Assembly (NCBI RefSeq): GCF_028368995.1
Contig: NZ_JAQNDL010000003.1
Location: forward strand, 744,001 to 808,000
Origin: Nannocystis bainbridge
GTDB taxonomy: Bacteria > Myxococcota_A > Polyangia > Nannocystales > Nannocystaceae
Reading direction: 5' to 3'
Length of the DNA: 64,000 bases
Both the position numbers and the translations under genes were made by a program. A model generated the notes under the pieces. That model worked only from the letters and a program-made list of their open reading frames with translations, had not been told where the DNA came from and did no database searches. How positions within the stretch are numbered: position 1 is the first letter of the stretch; every line of letters begins with the position of its first letter. Of this stretch, positions 46,074-55,002 are shown in pieces.

Positions 46074-46245
46074 CCCGAGAGCTTCCCCCCCCGCGCCCCG
46101 GCGGCCAGCGAGAGTATTGCGCCCAGCCCGGGGACCGGGAATGGGCAGGCCCAGGCCGGACGACGACCGGGCCCATGCATCCATAGCGCCCGATGGCGCG
46201 TCTGGCGCCAGGAGTCGCGCGCGCCGCGAGGGCGGCTCGAATTGA

Positions 46246-46464
46246 TGTGTCGCCCTGGGCGACGCGCACGAGGGCGTGCAACACCTTGAGCCTGAAATCC
46301 ACTTCCTCCTCGCCAGAGCTCTCCACGTCACAAAGGGCGACCGCACCCGCGTGCTCTCCGAGGCGCGCAGGGCCGCCGATGGCTTCGGCGCGGCCAGCGA
46401 GGGCAAGGCGAAGGAACTCGCAGAGGTCGAGGCGTTCCTGGCGAAGCACAAAGATGCCCGGTGA
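46246..46464 (+). pseudogene. C-terminal fragment of a TPR kinase-type protein
   Basis: The frame is open from 46246 and contains EIHFLLARALHV and AADGFGAASEGKAKELAEVE, ending FLAKHKDAR. This is the usual end of the TPR domain in myxobacterial Ser/Thr kinases. No start codon, kinase domain or earlier repeats remain, so it is a remnant. Confidence 0.55.
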
Positions 46465-46560
46465 CCAGGAGGCCGCGTCCCGAACGTCACGAGGCTCGGG
46501 GCCGCTGGGCGCGCGCCGTCTGGGGTATGCACCGGGAGGTGTGCCCAGCGACGCCACAGA

Positions 46561-46880
46561 GTTGGCACGCCAGAGGGCAAGGGGCGGCAGCGGACGCAGG
46601 CGTGCGAGCTCGCGCTGCGCTGGCTGCAGCACCATGGCCAGCTCGAGTCCGCCCAATATGTGCTGCGCGGGCTCTTGTATGCAGCCCCCCCGCCTGCCGT
46701 CCTCGACTACGCGCTGGTGTGGGTCACGCTGCACCGCGGGGACGAGCTGCGGTTCGTGGCCCTCCCGCTGCTGCGCCGCCCGGAACTCGACGACACCCGC
46801 TGGTGCGTGTGCGCCGACCTCGTGTGTCAGCGGGTGAACGAGGATCCCCGGTGGCGCTCCGACAAGGAGGAACATCTCTC
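46561..46880 (+). pseudogene. Coding-like fragment of an unknown protein
   Basis: An open stretch with helices and strands (CELALRWLQHHGQLESAQYV, LDYALVWVTLHRGDELRF, VALPLLRRPELDD, CADLVCQRV) but no plausible start. It runs into the 3' end of the next lipoprotein gene on the other strand. Looks like a surviving piece of a larger gene; family unknown. Confidence 0.3.
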
Positions 46881-46897
46881 CCGCGCTCCCGCATTTG

Positions 46898-47989
46898 TCA
46901 CACTCCGTCGCCCATCAGCGTGCGGCTCTCGGGTTTGCCGCCGTTCCAGTGGATCATCTGGAGGTACCAGCCCTCGTGGTATTGGTCCTCGTAGAGCACC
47001 TCGTCGAGGCCGTCGCCGTCGATGTCGACGAGGGCGAAGAAGGTGGCGGCGCCGAGGACGTCGGCGACGGCGAAGAACTCGACGGCGCCGTCGGTTCTGG
47101 TGAAGAGCACGCCCGAGACTTCGAAGTCATCCTCGCCGCTCTTCGCCATCGCGTGGACGAACGCGACGTGCGAGCGTCCGCCCGGGAAGCGGCCGGGGAA
47201 CAGCTTGACGTGCTTCTCGGCGATCATCGTCTTGCGCACGTGCGGGCGCAGGTCCTCGTCGAGCTTGGGCAAGAGCGCCTCCACGATGCGACCGAGGGCG
47301 CCGGGCGCGAGCGCGGCCGGGGCGAGCGGCTTGGGCGCGACCAGCTTCGCGGTCGTGGCCGCGTGGCCGCGGAGGGCGATCGCCCAGCCCTTCGCGCGCG
47401 GCTGCGCCGGCCCGAGATCGACCTTGAAGTGCAGTGAGGCCGAGCCGCCCGGGACGCTGGCGCCGAAGCCCGCGGCGCTCCGCTGCTCGGCGCCCGCGAG
47501 GGTCACCAGCGTCCAGGGCTCGCCGTGCGCGAAGCCGACGGGCAGGCCGGCGTCGCCGGGCGCGAAGGGCTCGATGAAGGGCGAGTCCTCCCTGTCGCCC
47601 AGCGCCGCCAGTCGCCGGTCGAGCGGGCCGGTGTCGATCCCCTCGAAGTTGATGATGTCGACCGCCCAGGTGCGAGTCTCGGGGTCGAGCGCAGCGGCGT
47701 ACACCCCGAGCGGCACGAGCGGGGTCGCGGGCAGCGGGTCCGGGGTGGCGACGTTCGCCGGCGGAGCGAGCGGGTCCGGGGTCGCGGGGGCCGTCGTCGC
47801 GGGCGCCGTGAGGTTCGCGGGCGGGTCCGGGGTCACAGGGGCGGCCGGCGCATTCGCAGCGGCGACGGCCGCAGGCGAGCTTTCGACCGGCGCGGCGGCG
47901 GGGTGCGGGGCCCCGGATGGGTCCGAGGAGGCGGTGCAGGCGGCCCCGATCAGCGCGGCGGTCAGGGGTAAAGTTGTCCACCGACGCAT
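46898..47989 (-). CDS. Lipoprotein with Ala/Pro-rich linker, FG-GAP-like C-terminus
   Basis: 363 residues from MRRWTTLPLTAALIGAAC, a lipoprotein signal (lipobox GAAC). A Pro/Ala/Thr linker extends to about 95. The mature part ends with a calcium-type motif DIDGDGLDEVLYEDQYHEGWYLQM, as in FG-GAP/VCBS surface proteins. No enzymatic motif. Function unknown. Confidence 0.68.
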   Translation of the reverse strand: MRRWTTLPLTAALIGAACTASSDPSGAPHPAAAPVESSPAAVAAANAPAAPVTPDPPANLTAPATTAPATPDPLAPPANVATPDPLPATPLVPLGVYAAALDPETRTWAVDIINFEGIDTGPLDRRLAALGDREDSPFIEPFAPGDAGLPVGFAHGEPWTLVTLAGAEQRSAAGFGASVPGGSASLHFKVDLGPAQPRAKGWAIALRGHAATTAKLVAPKPLAPAALAPGALGRIVEALLPKLDEDLRPHVRKTMIAEKHVKLFPGRFPGGRSHVAFVHAMAKSGEDDFEVSGVLFTRTDGAVEFFAVADVLGAATFFALVDIDGDGLDEVLYEDQYHEGWYLQMIHWNGGKPESRTLMGDGV

Positions 47990-48464
47990 GACATCCCGCG
48001 GGGCGCTCATGGACGTATCATCCGCCCGAAGCGCGAGCGGCGTCCACTGCCGGGTACGAGCGCAGGGGGCGAGGGCGCGCGAGGGCTGAACGTGATGACC
48101 CGGGCCCAGGCGTGTGCCGTGGGCGTTGGCGCGCTACCGCCGCTCCAGGCGCGCCCCCTCACCGACGATAGACGCGCCGTGAGGTCGAGCCGCCCGGCCC
48201 CACGCGAGAGCGCCGGGCGCTAGCGCGGCGACCTCGAACATCACCGGCGGCCACCCGTGCGAGAGCGGCCCGAGGGGGGCGATCACTTCGAGCACGTGCA
48301 CAGGTGCTTCATCCCGAGTTTCGTCGTCCCGTCGAACCGTCCGAGGCTCTCGTCGAGGTCGAACCCATGAGTCTTATGGCGAGCGGAGAACAAGCGGGCG
48401 ACCTGCCGGAGGCGCCCGAACAAGTCGGCAGCGGGCTCGCGGATGGACTCTCCCCGCTGGTGAT
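47990..48464. other. Intergenic region, 475 bp, upstream of IS66 remnant
   Basis: No convincing gene. The frame from 48304 is Ala/Ser-rich and not a known family. This may be eroded mobile-element DNA. Confidence 0.35.
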
Positions 48465-48770
48465 GCGTGCCCGGGCGCTTGTATTCTTGTTGCCGCAGGC
48501 CCGGTCGGCAGCGACGAGGGCGCGCGCGTCAACACCATCTTCGTCTCGCTCCTGGCCATCTGCCAGCTCCAAGGCATCGAGCCCTGGGACTATCTGCGCG
48601 ACCTCTTCTGCCTGCTCCCCTCCTGGCCGATGAGCCGCGTCCTCGAGCTCGCCCCGGCGTTCTGGAAGCAGACTCTCCAGCAAGAGGACACTCAGCAGCG
48701 CCTCGCCGCCAACGTCTTCCGGGCGGTCGCGCTCGCCGAGCATGCACTGTGCTGTATCGCCCGTGGCCTT
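48465..48770 (+). mobile_element. IS66-family transposase C-terminal remnant
   Basis: The frame reads VGSDEGARVNTIFVSLLAIC, LQGIEPWDYLRDLF..LP.WP, RVLELAPAFWKQTL and QQRLAANVFRAVALAEH, which is the end of an IS66 transposase catalytic region (the YLRD block before the C-terminus). The N-terminal two-thirds and the terminal inverted repeats are absent. The tail runs directly into a fragment of a LysR gene on the opposite strand. Confidence 0.7.
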
Positions 48771-48801
48771 TCGGGCCAGGGGATTCTGGGCCGACAGGGC
48801 C

Positions 48802-48993
48802 GGCTGGCTGAAAGTGCAGGCGCCGGGCCGCCCGCGTCACGTTGCGCTCGGCGAGCAGGGAGTCGAGCGCGACGAGCAAATTGAGGTCGAGGCCGAGGTC
48901 GCCGGGCTGGTGCGGAGGCTGTCGTGGTCGGCGCGCAGGGTCGCGGACCTGCTGCGCAAGCACGCGCAGGCGCTCAAACCCCGCATCGAACAC
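48802..48993 (-). pseudogene. LysR-type regulator N-terminal remnant
   Basis: Minus-strand frame with LDLNLLVALDSLLAERNVTRAARRL, the winged-helix start of LysR regulators. After HFQPA the usual LSQPAMS continuation is lost and the frame runs into the IS66 tail. Only the first about 35 family residues remain. Confidence 0.6.
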
Positions 48994-49068
48994 CTAGCGA
49001 TATCCTCGGTGATCGCATCATCCTGGAATGCGAACACAGCGTTGAACCTGCTTACAACTGTCACAGGT

Positions 49069-49440
49069 TTAAGCCCCGGACAATTCGGGACCCGATGCAG
49101 GCCTTGCGCATCGTTGAAGCGCCATTGGAGGCGCTATCTCTGCCACAAAGTCCGCATCCGTGTCCACCGAGCCCGACATGATGATCACAGGGTTCGGAGC
49201 CAGTGCCGGATCCAACAGTTGCGCAGCCCGAAATTCCCATCCGCTCATTATCGGCATCCTGAGTTCCAGGAGAATGACAGACGGTGCTCCAGACCCCCCT
49301 GGCGCAAGATCGGCGCGAAGTTGCGCGAGGGCGTCGACACCGTTCGACGCCGTGACGACCTTGAACCCTTGGACTTGCAAAAGTAGTGCAAGCATCTCGC
49401 GTGCGTCGGGATCGTCCTCGACGACCAGAATCCGCTGCAT
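49069..49440 (-). pseudogene. Truncated receiver-domain paralogue with Asp-to-Glu at the phospho-site
   Basis: 123 residues close to the receiver at 30.5 kb (VVEDDPDARE, QGFKVVTASNGVDALAQLRAD, IMSGSVD). The phospho-acceptor position reads LLELRMP instead of LLDLRMP. After the IMSGS region the last helix and the LRKP lysine are replaced by an unrelated tail. It is either a pseudogene or a protein locked in a phosphorylated-like state. Confidence 0.7.
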
Positions 49441-50307
49441 TGACTGAGCATCGCAGGGCGCGACTCCTCACGCAACAGGCCGACACAACGCTTGGACATG
49501 CGGCCTCAGCAGCGCTTGCCATCTATACAGCCACCGCGGCAACGACGAGGCGGAGAACGGGTCAGCGCGCAGTTCAGGCCGACGAGAGGACCACGACAGC
49601 GACGGCGGCGCGGCTCAGCTTCTGCCGCATCTCGCGGCAAGGGCCGAGGCGCCGGGCGCCGGCCGGCGAGAGATGAATCCGCATGCCGGCGCGCGTCTCC
49701 CGGCATGGGAGGCGCAAGCCGCGCTCTGTGTTTTTGTGCCATCAACCGCTTGCATGCTGAGGTGTGGCACGGTATTTATAGGGCACGCGGGTGCGTGCCT
49801 GCGTAGGGTGTGACGGGAGGGCCGTCACAGGTTCTGGAGTGGTCGGGCCGCCATTCCGCAGATCGCAGGAGCGATCGCGGAAGACAACCCGATGCCACCG
49901 AACCTGCTGGACTTTGTGTCCGCACCGACCCTCATCAACACTGTCGTGGCTGGAGACGCGCTCTGCCCTCTCGTGAGACGGGCTCTTCGTGTTCGTCGTC
50001 GTCCGCCGTCGCGGGACCGACACGCCGTCGATGGTGACGTTGCACCTGTCGGCCGTGCTTGCGCGGGCAAAGCGGGCGCAGCCGCCGCTCCGCGGGCACT
50101 GCCTTTCCGTCGCGGGACCGCCGGTAACGTGCCCCTCGCCGCCGGTGTCTTCTTGTTTCACCTCGGACGAAGTCCTCCACGGTGAATGCGGTCGATCGGC
50201 TGACCATACGGACTCCGACGAGGAGACGCAGGCTTCCATAAGCGTCTCCGCGTGCCGGGATCCTGTCATTTACGTTTGTTCGCGGTTCGAACCCGGGAGC
50301 GCTCGCT
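49441..50307. other. Intergenic region, 867 bp, no gene seen
   Basis: Long stretch between the truncated receiver and the small membrane gene. Frames are Arg/Ala-rich and overlap on both strands without family features. One copy of a 21-base repeat lies at 49840. Confidence 0.4.
49840..49860 (+). repeat. 21-base repeat, copy 1 (TGGTCGGGCCGCCATTCCGCA)
   Basis: Differs by one base from the copy at 50753-50773. Both lie in intergenic DNA near the two small membrane-protein genes. Confidence 0.5.
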
Positions 50308-50550
50308 ATGTCCATCTCCGAAATCGCCGACAACAAGTGGGAACTCGAAGCATCCAAGGCACCGATCGCAACCCCCGGCGGGGTGCTGCAGATCCTCGTC
50401 ATCACCTTCTTCGCGGGCTTGTTCGCGTGGATGGTGGTGTTCGCCTTCCAGGGCATCTTTGGCGCCAGGCGTGACAGCCTCGCAGATCAATACGGAAGGC
50501 TCACCGTGGACGGCAAGCCAGCACCCGCCGCTGCGCCCGCCTCCCAGTGA
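50308..50550 (+). CDS. Small single-helix membrane protein
   Basis: 80 residues with GGGAGCG a short distance upstream. A soluble N-terminus (MSISEIADNKWELEA) is followed by one helix (GGVLQILVITFFAGLFAWMV) and a short Ala/Pro tail. No known family. It and the next gene may form a small membrane unit. Confidence 0.6.
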   Translation: MSISEIADNKWELEASKAPIATPGGVLQILVITFFAGLFAWMVVFAFQGIFGARRDSLADQYGRLTVDGKPAPAAAPASQ

Positions 50551-50752
50551 TCATGCGCGGCCCCGGCCTCGCGGAGGCAGGCTCGTGCGCGCCATGCGAC
50601 CCATCTCGCGCGAATCATCGCACGTGAAGCTCTTCGTCAGACCTGCTGCCAGCGCGAGATAGACTCACACACAATCCAAGGGTGCGCCGGCGTTCGGTTC
50701 GCTGGTGCAGGTTTTAGCTCACCCCGTCCACAGACGGTTGTGAGCGCTGAAA

Positions 50753-50773
50753 TGGTCGGGCCGCCATTTCGCA
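50753..50773 (+). repeat. 21-base repeat, copy 2 (TGGTCGGGCCGCCATTTCGCA)
   Basis: 20 of 21 bases match the copy at 49840. It ends 30 bases before the start of the three-helix membrane protein and could be a regulatory site. Confidence 0.5.
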
Positions 50774-50803
50774 TGCCGCGCTCTGCGGCTGTGGAGGCGA
50801 ACC

Positions 50804-51130
50804 GTGCAACAAACAAATATCATCGAGGACGCGCCGGCTCCGGCTGGATGCGCGCTGCGACTGTTCTGGATGCTCATCGGCAACGCGATCGTGTACGCGT
50901 CGCTGGCCGTGATCGCAATGGAAGGGGCTGCTTTCCCCTCCCCACTCGACGGCGTCGTCTGGGTCACCGTCGTTCTCAGCATCATCGCGCGAAGGGTCGA
51001 CATCACACGATGGAGCGGCAAGACGGCCAGCGGCGAACCGGCCTCGCTGGTCCACTGGCGCCGCTTCTCGGCGACCCTGCTCGTCATGACCGCGGTGGCA
51101 TCGGCTCTCGCCCATTGGATCGGTAAGTGA
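50804..51130 (+). CDS. Small membrane protein with three helices
   Basis: 108 residues from GTG at 50804, six bases after GGAGG. Three hydrophobic helices (LRLFWMLIGNAIVYASLAVI; DGVVWVTVVLSIIAR; ATLLVMTAVASALAHWI). Not recognised; possibly a small transporter or structural membrane protein. Confidence 0.65.
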   Translation: MQQTNIIEDAPAPAGCALRLFWMLIGNAIVYASLAVIAMEGAAFPSPLDGVVWVTVVLSIIARRVDITRWSGKTASGEPASLVHWRRFSATLLVMTAVASALAHWIGK

Positions 51131-51252
51131 GGCTGTCCGCAGCCGGCCTCGCGCCCGCCTGTAAACAGCGGTAACAGCGCCAACTCCCCGCGGAGTCTTG
51201 CGCTTCGGCGACGCGCGGGTGCTGGGCGACACGGAGGTGGCAGCCGCACGGC

Positions 51253-51951
51253 TCACTCGCCGCTGGCGTCCGCCTCCGGAGGCCTGCCGCCCTCGTCATC
51301 GACGAGATCCTCGAGATCGTCGGCCGATCGCCCCTGGATCGACGCCAACCACTGGTCGAAATCGCCGAGAGTCGACGCCCTCAGCTCCGGTCTGGCCGCA
51401 AGCTCGGTGATGATCCCGCGCAGCATCTCGCGTCCGCGGCGGAGGCGGCTGCGGACGGTGCCCTCAGGGATCTCGAGCACCTGGGCGATCTCTCGGCTGA
51501 GCAGCCCCTCCCAATAGAAGAGCTCAAGCGCGGTCTGGAGGTCGAGCGGGAGCCGCCGGAGCGCGCGCAGGAGAAGCGCCTGCTCCTCGCTCTCGACGAC
51601 GATCTGGGTGACCGAGAGGTCGAGGTCGGCGACCCGCGAGGCGTGGAGCTCTTCGCCCTCGTCCTTCGGCGCCCAGCGCTCGCGGTACTTGAGCAGGACC
51701 TTCCTGGCGATCGCGAAGAGGAACGTGCGGAAGGAGGCGTCCTGGCGGAAGCGCTCCTTGGCGCTGACGCAACCGAGGAAGGTCTCCTGCACGAGATCGT
51801 CGGCGTCGCGCGGGACCTTGTTGCAGAAGAAGCGGTAGACCGACTCGAAGTGGCGCTCGAAGAGCACCTCGCCGGCGAGCGCGTCGCCTCCTCGCCAGGC
51901 GTCGAGGAGCTCGAGATCCGAGCGCGTCGTCGTCTTGGAAGTGTGAGACAA
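51253..51951 (-). CDS. ECF RNA polymerase sigma factor
   Basis: 232 residues using TTG at 51951, placed about 10 residues before the region 2 motif DLELLDAWRGGD; a GTG at 52041 would overlap the divergent kinase. Region 2 (VLFERHFESVYRFFCNKV, DADDLVQETFLGC), region 4 (LPLDLQTALELFYWEGLLSREIAQVLEIPEGTVRSRLRRG, residues about 135-175) and an acidic C-tail. Divergent from the TPR kinase by about 48 bases, so they probably share a control region. Confidence 0.85.
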   Translation of the reverse strand: MSHTSKTTTRSDLELLDAWRGGDALAGEVLFERHFESVYRFFCNKVPRDADDLVQETFLGCVSAKERFRQDASFRTFLFAIARKVLLKYRERWAPKDEGEELHASRVADLDLSVTQIVVESEEQALLLRALRRLPLDLQTALELFYWEGLLSREIAQVLEIPEGTVRSRLRRGREMLRGIITELAARPELRASTLGDFDQWLASIQGRSADDLEDLVDDEGGRPPEADASGE

Positions 51952-51999
51952 GGCGCGGATAATCGACGCCAGGCGGGGGAAACGCAACCGGAGCGGTCG

Positions 52000-54900
52000 A
52001 TGGAAGAGAGTCTGCGTTTGCGAGGAATCCGCCTCGACCACGGCGCGATCGAGATCCAGATGGCCCGGAGCCAGGCCCGCGCCCGCCTCTTCGGTCGCCC
52101 GGCCGAGCCGATTCGCCTCGGCCGCTTCGTCGTGCTCCGCCGCGTCGGCAGCGGCGGTATGGGCGTGGTCTACGAGGCGTACGACCCGCAGCTCGATCGC
52201 AAGGTCGCGCTCAAGCTCCTGCGCTCCGACGTCGGGGGGAGCGCCGTGCTCACGTCCCAGTTACGTCTCGACGAGCTCAGCGCCGAGGCCCGGGCGATGG
52301 CCCGCCTGTCCCATCCCAACGTCGTGACCGTCTTCGATGTCGGCGAGGTCGACGGTCGGGTCTACATCGCGATGGAGTACGTCGCGCCACCGACGCTGCG
52401 TGGCTGGCTCGAGGCGGAGCCACGGAGCGTCGCGGCGATCGTCGCGGTGATGCTCGAGGCGGGCGCCGGCCTCGCGGCGGCTCACCGCGCCGGGCTGGTC
52501 CACCGCGACTTCAAGCCGGAGAACGTAGTCGTCCCCAGCGGTGAGCCTGTGCGGGTGATGGATTTCGGCCTCGCCCGCCGCCTCGAGCCGCTGTTCGAAC
52601 GACTCGAGCGCTCCGGCATGAGCGCCCTGGCGACCCGCGAGGGGGTGCTGACGACCCAGCTCGCCGGCACCCCGCTCTACATGGCCCCCGAGCAGTTCCA
52701 TCCCGGGGCGATCGACGTCCGCGCCGATCAGTGGGCGTTCTGCGCGACGCTCTTCGAGGCGCTCCACGGGCGCCCGCCCTTCAGCCTCGGCGAGCGGCTG
52801 CTCGGCTCGGCTCGGCTCCGCCTGCCGACCGAGGCGCGCAGTGGGCCGATCCCCCCGCCGCTCAACGCAGTCCTGCGGCGCGGCCTCAGCTTCGATCCGG
52901 CGCAGCGCTTCGAGTCGATGGACGCGCTCCTCGAGTGCCTGCGACCATCGCGTCGACGGAGCCGCGCGCCGCTCTTGGGGCTCGCCGCGGCCGCGGTCAT
53001 CGCTGCGGTCACGGCCGGGCTCCTCGGCGCCCGGCCGCCCGTCGCCGACCCATGCCCTGCCCGTGAGGACAGGCTCCGCGCGGCCTGGAGCGAGGCCGAC
53101 GCCGCCCAGCTCCACGCCCGCTTCGCCGAGTCCGGCCTCGCCTACGCCGCGACGAGCGCGGAGCGGACCGCGGCCCTCTTCGACCGTTACGGCGAGGAGT
53201 GGATCGCCGCCGAACGTTTGGTCTGCCTCCTCGGCCGCAGCGGCGCCGAAGCGCGGGTGAGCGAGCGCGGCGCCTGCCTCGACGAGCGCCTCGAGGCCCT
53301 GGCGGTCACTCGCGACGAGCTCCTCGAGGGCGCAGCGGGGGATCTGCCGCTGACGGTCGAGCGGTCGGTGTCGCTGGCTACCCGACTGCCCCCGATCCGC
53401 GGCTGCGAGCAGGCGCAGCTCGTCCCGACCACCGATCCCCTCGACCGCCAGGCGCGGCGGCGGCTGTCTCGTCACGCGAGTCGAGCGCGCGCGCGCGTCC
53501 AGGCCCGCCGCCTCGACGCCGCCGAGGCGGCGCTCGTCGAGGCACGAGCCGACGGCGGCAGCGACCACCCCGAGAGCGAGGCCGTCCTCGCGCTGCTCGA
53601 GGCTGAGCTCGCGCTCCTGCGAGCGCAGCCCGAGCGGGCGCACGAGCGCCTCGATCGAGTGATCGAGGTCGCGGGTCGGGAACGCCTGGTCGACCTCGTC
53701 GCCGAGGCGGCCGTGATGCAGGCCGAGGTCGAGGCCGGCCTGCGGGTGAACGCCAGCGTCGCTCGCGACATCCTCCGCGTCGCCCGCGTGGCCCTGGCCG
53801 TCTCCGATCCCGGGCCTCAAGCGCGGGGCCGTCTCGAGCTGGTCCAGGCCCGCGTGGAGTACGACAGCAGCCACTTCGAGGCGGGGCGGCGGGCGACCGA
53901 GGCGGCGATCGAGGCGTTCACCGAGGCCGGCGCTCGCGGCCGTCTCAAGCTCAGCGAGGGACTGCAGATGCTGGCGATCCAGACCTTCGGCGCCGGCGAG
54001 TACGAGCAGGCCCGCGCCTTCGCAGAGCAGTCCGAGGGCTTGCAGCTCGAGCTCCTCGGCGCGTCCCACCCCGACCTCGCCAAGACGGCCCTGGTCCTCG
54101 GCGCCGTCGATCTCGTCGACGGCCGCGGCGAGCGGGCCGTCGCCCAATTCCGCCGCGCCGCCGCTCTCCAGGCCGAGAGCCTGGGTAGCGAACACCCGCA
54201 CGTCGCGCAGACCTTGATCAACCTCGGCAACGCCTACCTCGAGCTCGGCGAGCACGCGGCCGCCCTCGCGGAGTACGAGCGCGCCCTTGCGATCTTGCAG
54301 CCGGTGCTCGGGCGCGACGATCCCAGAGTCCTCGCTTGCCTCGCCAATATCGGCGGTAGCCACCGCGGCCTCGGCGAGGCGTCCCGGGCCGAGGCGGTCT
54401 TCCGCGAGGTCATCGTTCGCAGCCGCGGCCTCGGAGAGCCGGGTGCCGCGACTCTCTCCCTGGCGCTCGGCAACCTCGCCCGCGCGCTCCATGATCAAGG
54501 CCGCTTCGCCGAGGCCGAGGACACCTACGAAGAGGCGCTGGTCCTCCGCCGCTCGGTCTTCGGCGACGAGCACCCGAAGACCGCCGCGCTCTACGACGAT
54601 CTCGGCCGGTTCTACATCGACACCGGCCGCTACCGGGACGCGACGCCGCTGATCGAGCGCGGCAAGGCGATCCGGTCCGCCAGCTTCGGCGCCCACCACG
54701 TCGAGTACGCACGCAGCGAGGTGAGCCTTGGCCTCCTCGACCTCGCCCGGGGCCGCAGCGACGAGGCGATCGATCGCATCGACCGCGCCCTCGATCGGCT
54801 CGAGCGCGACGGCCGGGCCGAAGCCCGGGGCGACGCCCGCTTGAACCTCGCACGCGCCCTCAGCCAGCGCGGCCACCCCGGGGACCTCGAGCGCGCCCGC

Positions 54901-55002
54901 GCTCTGATCGCCCGCTGCCGCGAGGGCCCCGCGGGCGCGCCTTACGTCGCCGAGCTCGCGGCCTGGTGCGCCTCGCTAGGCGGCAGGGCCCCTTGCGACT
55001 GA
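52000..55002 (+). CDS. Ser/Thr protein kinase with C-terminal TPR domain
   Basis: 1000 residues; GGAG lies six bases before ATG 52000. Kinase domain: VGSGGMGVVYEAYD (glycine loop), VALKLLR (Lys), HRDFKPEN (from His168), DFG (Asp188), GTPLYMAPEQ. One membrane helix near 322 (GLAAAAVIAAVTAGLLGA), an extracytoplasmic or linker region, then about ten TPR units (EHPHVAQTLINLGNAYLELG, YERALAI..) from about 600 to 960. Typical myxobacterial signalling kinase, paired with the divergent sigma factor. The 3' end overlaps the radical SAM gene by 61 bases in convergent orientation. Confidence 0.92.
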   Translation: MEESLRLRGIRLDHGAIEIQMARSQARARLFGRPAEPIRLGRFVVLRRVGSGGMGVVYEAYDPQLDRKVALKLLRSDVGGSAVLTSQLRLDELSAEARAMARLSHPNVVTVFDVGEVDGRVYIAMEYVAPPTLRGWLEAEPRSVAAIVAVMLEAGAGLAAAHRAGLVHRDFKPENVVVPSGEPVRVMDFGLARRLEPLFERLERSGMSALATREGVLTTQLAGTPLYMAPEQFHPGAIDVRADQWAFCATLFEALHGRPPFSLGERLLGSARLRLPTEARSGPIPPPLNAVLRRGLSFDPAQRFESMDALLECLRPSRRRSRAPLLGLAAAAVIAAVTAGLLGARPPVADPCPAREDRLRAAWSEADAAQLHARFAESGLAYAATSAERTAALFDRYGEEWIAAERLVCLLGRSGAEARVSERGACLDERLEALAVTRDELLEGAAGDLPLTVERSVSLATRLPPIRGCEQAQLVPTTDPLDRQARRRLSRHASRARARVQARRLDAAEAALVEARADGGSDHPESEAVLALLEAELALLRAQPERAHERLDRVIEVAGRERLVDLVAEAAVMQAEVEAGLRVNASVARDILRVARVALAVSDPGPQARGRLELVQARVEYDSSHFEAGRRATEAAIEAFTEAGARGRLKLSEGLQMLAIQTFGAGEYEQARAFAEQSEGLQLELLGASHPDLAKTALVLGAVDLVDGRGERAVAQFRRAAALQAESLGSEHPHVAQTLINLGNAYLELGEHAAALAEYERALAILQPVLGRDDPRVLACLANIGGSHRGLGEASRAEAVFREVIVRSRGLGEPGAATLSLALGNLARALHDQGRFAEAEDTYEEALVLRRSVFGDEHPKTAALYDDLGRFYIDTGRYRDATPLIERGKAIRSASFGAHHVEYARSEVSLGLLDLARGRSDEAIDRIDRALDRLERDGRAEARGDARLNLARALSQRGHPGDLERARALIARCREGPAGAPYVAELAAWCASLGGRAPCD

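Noticed and set aside
50281..50307. A TTCGAACC T-loop-like sequence, suggesting a tRNA
   Set aside because: No acceptor stem, D-arm or anticodon arm can be folded upstream, and the stretch runs into a coding start.
52261..54876. Very long minus-strand open frame across the TPR kinase
   Set aside because: It is the antisense shadow of the kinase; it has no domain features and composition fits codon bias on the opposite strand.
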